Positions 6,080-7,909 of a stretch of 7,909 nucleotides of DNA are shown here, in pieces. The notes under the pieces are model-generated. The model was not told where the DNA came from. It saw only the letters and a program-made list of their open reading frames with translations, and searched no databases. Both the position numbers and the translations under genes were made by a program. The stretch's first letter is position 1; each line of letters opens with the position of its first letter. Source of the DNA: Acholeplasmataceae bacterium (GTDB lineage: Bacteria; Bacillota_I; Bacilli_A; Acholeplasmatales; Acholeplasmataceae). The DNA lies in contig JAAYNT010000028.1 in NCBI GenBank assembly GCA_012520715.1, positions 1-7,909 on the forward strand, written 5' to 3'.

Positions 6080-7084
6080 TTAATTGTTTTGTAAAAGTTC
6101 GATTAATTCAGCTTTCTTTAATCTTGAATAGCCTGATAGACCGCGTTCTTTACATAACGCCCTTAATTCAGCGACAGTTTTTGAAGCTAAATCTTCTTCA
6201 ATTGATGGAATTTCTTTCTTTGAAGGTTCGCTTTCAGCTGGAATATCTCTTTTAATTTCTTTAGTAGTTTCGACAACTGATTTTGGAGCTTTAGTTTTCT
6301 TACGTGGTTGTGGGCGACGATCTTTACGATCTTTTTGAACAACTTCACCTTCTAAAACTGAACTTTGATCAATATCTTCTTCATCTTCAACGTGTTCAAC
6401 AACTCCGCCTTGACCTTCAATAATTGCATTACCCATAATATCAATGATTAATTTAACTGCTCTAATAGCATCATCATTTGATGGGATTACATAATCAACT
6501 TCTTCAGGGTTACAGTTAGTATCAACAATTCCAAATACTGGAATTCCTAATTTCTTAGCTTCTCTAATTGCGTTAAGTTCTTTTCTTGGGTCAACAATAA
6601 AGATTGCCTCAGGAACTTTTTGCATTTCTTTAATACCTGATAAGTTTTTCTCTAATTTAGCACGTTCTTTTAAGATTGTTAGAACTTCTTTTTTAGGTAA
6701 TTTTTCAAAAATACCATCTTCTTCTAACTTATGTAAATCTTTTAATCTTTTAATTGATTTACGAATTGTTTTAAAGTTAGTTAAAGTTCCACCTAACCAT
6801 CTTTCGTCAACATAAAATTGACCGGTTTTTTGTGCTACTTCTTTAACAGCTTCTTGAGCTTGTTTTTTAGTGCCGACAAATAAAACTTGTCCGCCGTTTT
6901 GAACGATTTCTAACATCGCTTGATAAGCTTCAGTGATTTTCTCAGCTGTGATTTTTAAATCAATAATGTAAATTCCATTTCTAGCTGTGAAAATATAAGG
7001 CTTCATTCTTGGGTCCCATCTTTTAGTCGTATGACCGAAGTGCACACCCGCTTCTAATAATTGTTTCATTGAAACGACTGCCAT
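6080..7084 (-). CDS. rpsB: 30S ribosomal protein S2 with C-terminal Rho_N/SAP-like extension
   Basis: S2 binds the head-body junction of the 30S subunit. The core spans about residues 1-226, opening MAVVSMKQLLEAGVHFGH (1-18), with FVGTKKQAQEAV (69-80), DERWLGGTLTNFKTI (93-107), IFIVDPRKE (161-169) and GIPVFGIVDTNCNP (180-193). Most bacterial S2 proteins end near 230-260 residues; this one has 334. The extra part is an acidic then lysine/arginine-rich linker (about 227-297) followed by SKTVAELRALCKERGL (301-316) and GYSRLKKAELIELLQ (318-332). That closing pattern matches the helix-extended-helix module of Rho_N/SAP domains, which bind nucleic acid. The start matches the family; AAAGGAG lies about 11 bases upstream. 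It is transcribed alone, between its own promoter and a terminator. Confidence 0.97.
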   Translation of the reverse strand: MAVVSMKQLLEAGVHFGHTTKRWDPRMKPYIFTARNGIYIIDLKITAEKITEAYQAMLEIVQNGGQVLFVGTKKQAQEAVKEVAQKTGQFYVDERWLGGTLTNFKTIRKSIKRLKDLHKLEEDGIFEKLPKKEVLTILKERAKLEKNLSGIKEMQKVPEAIFIVDPRKELNAIREAKKLGIPVFGIVDTNCNPEEVDYVIPSNDDAIRAVKLIIDIMGNAIIEGQGGVVEHVEDEEDIDQSSVLEGEVVQKDRKDRRPQPRKKTKAPKSVVETTKEIKRDIPAESEPSKKEIPSIEEDLASKTVAELRALCKERGLSGYSRLKKAELIELLQNN

Positions 7085-7190
7085 AGTATATCTTTCTCCT
7101 TTTTCGTTTTTTTCCTCTGCCTAACTAATAAGACCCACCTTTTGGCACTTGAGTCTTACAAACATTAAGCATGCGTATTTTTTATACCAT
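7085..7190 (-). promoter_or_regulatory. structured rpsB 5' leader (candidate autoregulatory element)
   Basis: The roughly 105-nt untranslated leader contains TAAGACTC (7151-7158) and GGGTCTTA (7129-7136), which pair on the minus-strand RNA as an 8-bp stem with one G-U pair. The plus-strand copy would have a mismatch there, favouring function as minus-strand RNA. The apical part can also pair UGCC with GGUG. GTAT and ATAC can form a small hairpin nearer the 5' end. ATTAGTTA (7122-7129) is an exact complement of TAACTAAT (7189-7196), though the latter overlaps the predicted -10 box and may not be transcribed. Control by S2 binding its own mRNA is known in other bacteria; its action here is inference. 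Confidence 0.45.
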
Positions 7191-7195
7191 TAGTT

Positions 7196-7224
7196 AATAT
7201 ATCATAGATATATCACTATTGCAA
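7196..7224 (-). promoter_or_regulatory. predicted rpsB promoter
   Basis: Minus-strand -35 TTGCAA (7219-7224) and -10 TATATT (7196-7201) have a 17-base spacer. The predicted start of transcription near 7189 gives a leader of about 105 nt. The DNA upstream (7225-7270) is almost pure A/T and could act as an UP element, which fits a strongly expressed ribosomal gene. Confidence 0.55.
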
Positions 7225-7277
7225 ATTAAAAATACTATTATTCTTTAGTTTAATTATATAATTAATTACTTATTTAG

Positions 7278-7314
7278 ACATAAATAAAATCTAAGTTAAA
7301 GACAACTTAGATTT
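7278..7314 (-). terminator. intrinsic terminator upstream of rpsB
   Basis: AAATCTAAGTT (7287-7297) and AACTTAGATTT (7304-7314) are perfect 11-bp arms around a 6-base loop. The minus-strand stem is followed by a T-rich tail (TTATTTATG). The stem can extend by about 5 more pairs past a single bulged A. It ends the candidate small RNA that starts near 7363 and could also stop readthrough from the permease gene. Confidence 0.75.
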
Positions 7315-7363
7315 ATTTGTTTTAATAATCTGGTTTTATTGCTTTCAATAAGCCAAAAGCTCT
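7280..7363 (-). ncRNA. candidate small RNA, about 85 nt
   Basis: A well-spaced promoter (7370-7398) would start transcription near 7363, and the terminator hairpin ends near 7280. There is no ATG in any frame between them and no protein gene. The predicted RNA has a first hairpin built on UUAUUG-AAAG-CAAUAA, closed by GG-CC pairs across a small internal loop (about 7332-7354), an A/U-rich single-stranded linker, and then the 11-bp terminator stem. I do not recognise it as a known RNA family. Alternatively the promoter could be fortuitous and the hairpin simply the permease terminator. Confidence 0.4.
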
Positions 7364-7369
7364 ATTATT

Positions 7370-7398
7370 AGTATATCACATTTCTACTGTTTTTTCAA
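7370..7398 (-). promoter_or_regulatory. predicted promoter for the candidate small RNA
   Basis: Minus-strand -35 TTGAAA (7393-7398) and -10 TATACT (7370-7375) are 17 bases apart, with TGA directly before the -10 giving an extended -10 (TGnTATACT). Its match to consensus is at least as good as those of rpsB and tsf, yet no reading frame follows it before the terminator. Confidence 0.55.
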
Positions 7399-7438
7399 AT
7401 CTTGTCCAATATTTCAATCAGTTTTATAATTTATAATT

Positions 7439-7909
7439 TTAACTTATCTCTTTTTTAATTTGGATGTTGTTAATAATAACTCCAATAACTGTAAATAATA
7501 GCGCAAACCCTAAAACAATTAATAAGTTACCAACTAATCCATTAATACTAAAACTAGTCATCTCAGCAATAATGTTATTATTTGAAATAAAGTAAGATGC
7601 TGGAAAGATTTTTCCAATCATTTTTACATTATTACTTAATAGTTCCATTGGAACAAACGCACCTGAGAAAAAAGCCATGATAAGTGATAATAGTACTGAG
7701 ATCATACCCATTGTATCTTCGTTAGTAATGACAAATCCTAATGAAACACTAATCGCTGTGACAGCGATAGTGTAAATTAGTAAATTACCAAAATATAACA
7801 ATCCTTTATAACTTGTAAAAACACTAATATCTAATATCGCAGCTAAGATAGCAACAAAAATCATAACTATTAAAGATAACATAAAACTAGCTAGTGCTAT
7901 TTCTAATGA
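7439..7909 (-). CDS. ABC-2-type transporter permease (partial, N-terminus beyond right edge)
   Basis: C-terminal part of an integral membrane ABC exporter subunit of the ABC-2 type. The frame stays open to the right edge, giving 156 visible residues. It contains about four hydrophobic segments. A conserved ABC-2 pattern, FFSGAFVPMELLSNN followed by IFPASYFI, marks the loop after the fourth-from-last helix. A final helix (LLIVLGFALLFTVIGVIIN) leads into a short basic tail, QIKKEIS. The ATG at 7882 is internal, because in-frame codons (SLEIALASF) continue upstream to the edge. The substrate cannot be inferred; such permeases usually sit next to an ATPase gene, which would be outside the window. 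No hairpin lies directly after the stop. It is unrelated to the translation genes that follow. Confidence 0.85.
   Translation of the reverse strand, partial: SLEIALASFMLSLIVMIFVAILAAILDISVFTSYKGLLYFGNLLIYTIAVTAISVSLGFVITNEDTMGMISVLLSLIMAFFSGAFVPMELLSNNVKMIGKIFPASYFISNNNIIAEMTSFSINGLVGNLLIVLGFALLFTVIGVIINNIQIKKEIS

Noticed and set aside
7250..7265. 16-bp AT-only palindrome TTAATTATATAATTAA upstream of the rpsB promoter
   Set aside because: It contains only A and T in a very AT-rich gap, so chance is a sufficient explanation; at most it is part of an UP element.
1..7909. CRISPR array, insertion sequence, tRNA or rRNA genes
   Set aside because: I found no regularly spaced direct repeats, no transposase or terminal inverted repeats, and no recognisable tRNA or rRNA sequence on either strand.

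Overview
The window comes from a strongly AT-rich, low-GC Gram-positive-type genome. Every gene lies on the minus strand, so the biological reading direction runs from position 7909 to position 1. From right to left the order is an ABC-2-type permease fragment, rpsB, tsf, pyrH, frr, a small membrane protein, cdsA, dxr and rseP. This is the well-known Firmicutes/Tenericutes block rpsB-tsf-pyrH-frr-(uppS)-cdsA-dxr-rseP, but with uppS missing. All tryptophans seen are TGG and dxr ends in TGA, so the code is the standard bacterial one, not the Mycoplasma code. Low GC, the standard code, the MEP pathway and no uppS at its usual place suggest an Acholeplasma/Izemoplasma-like mollicute or a related low-GC Firmicute. 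That placement is inference only.

Right side (7909-7085): the C-terminal 156 residues of an ABC-2-type membrane component are followed by 354 bases without a protein gene. That gap is not empty. It holds a well-spaced promoter that reads into an intrinsic terminator about 85 nt later with no start codon between them (a candidate small RNA), then the rpsB promoter, then a roughly 105-nt rpsB leader that can fold. rpsB (334 aa) carries a C-terminal extension ending in a Rho_N/SAP-like helical module.

Middle (6080-3753): a strong hairpin with a T-run sits directly after the rpsB stop. Next come a new promoter, a perfect 20-bp palindrome in the leader, and the tightly packed tsf-pyrH-frr operon (elongation factor Ts, UMP kinase, ribosome recycling factor). 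This operon covers translation elongation, recycling and pyrimidine nucleotide supply.

Left side (3739-1): where uppS would be expected there is a 73-aa two-helix membrane protein gene with its own promoter, an imperfect palindrome touching the -35 box, and its own terminator. A further promoter starts cdsA-dxr-rseP, whose genes overlap or are one base apart. These make CDP-diacylglycerol (phospholipid precursor), MEP (isoprenoid precursor) and a site-2 intramembrane protease that runs off the left edge. From the sequence signals I infer four main transcription units, rpsB, tsf-pyrH-frr, the small membrane protein and cdsA-dxr-rseP, plus the candidate small RNA.
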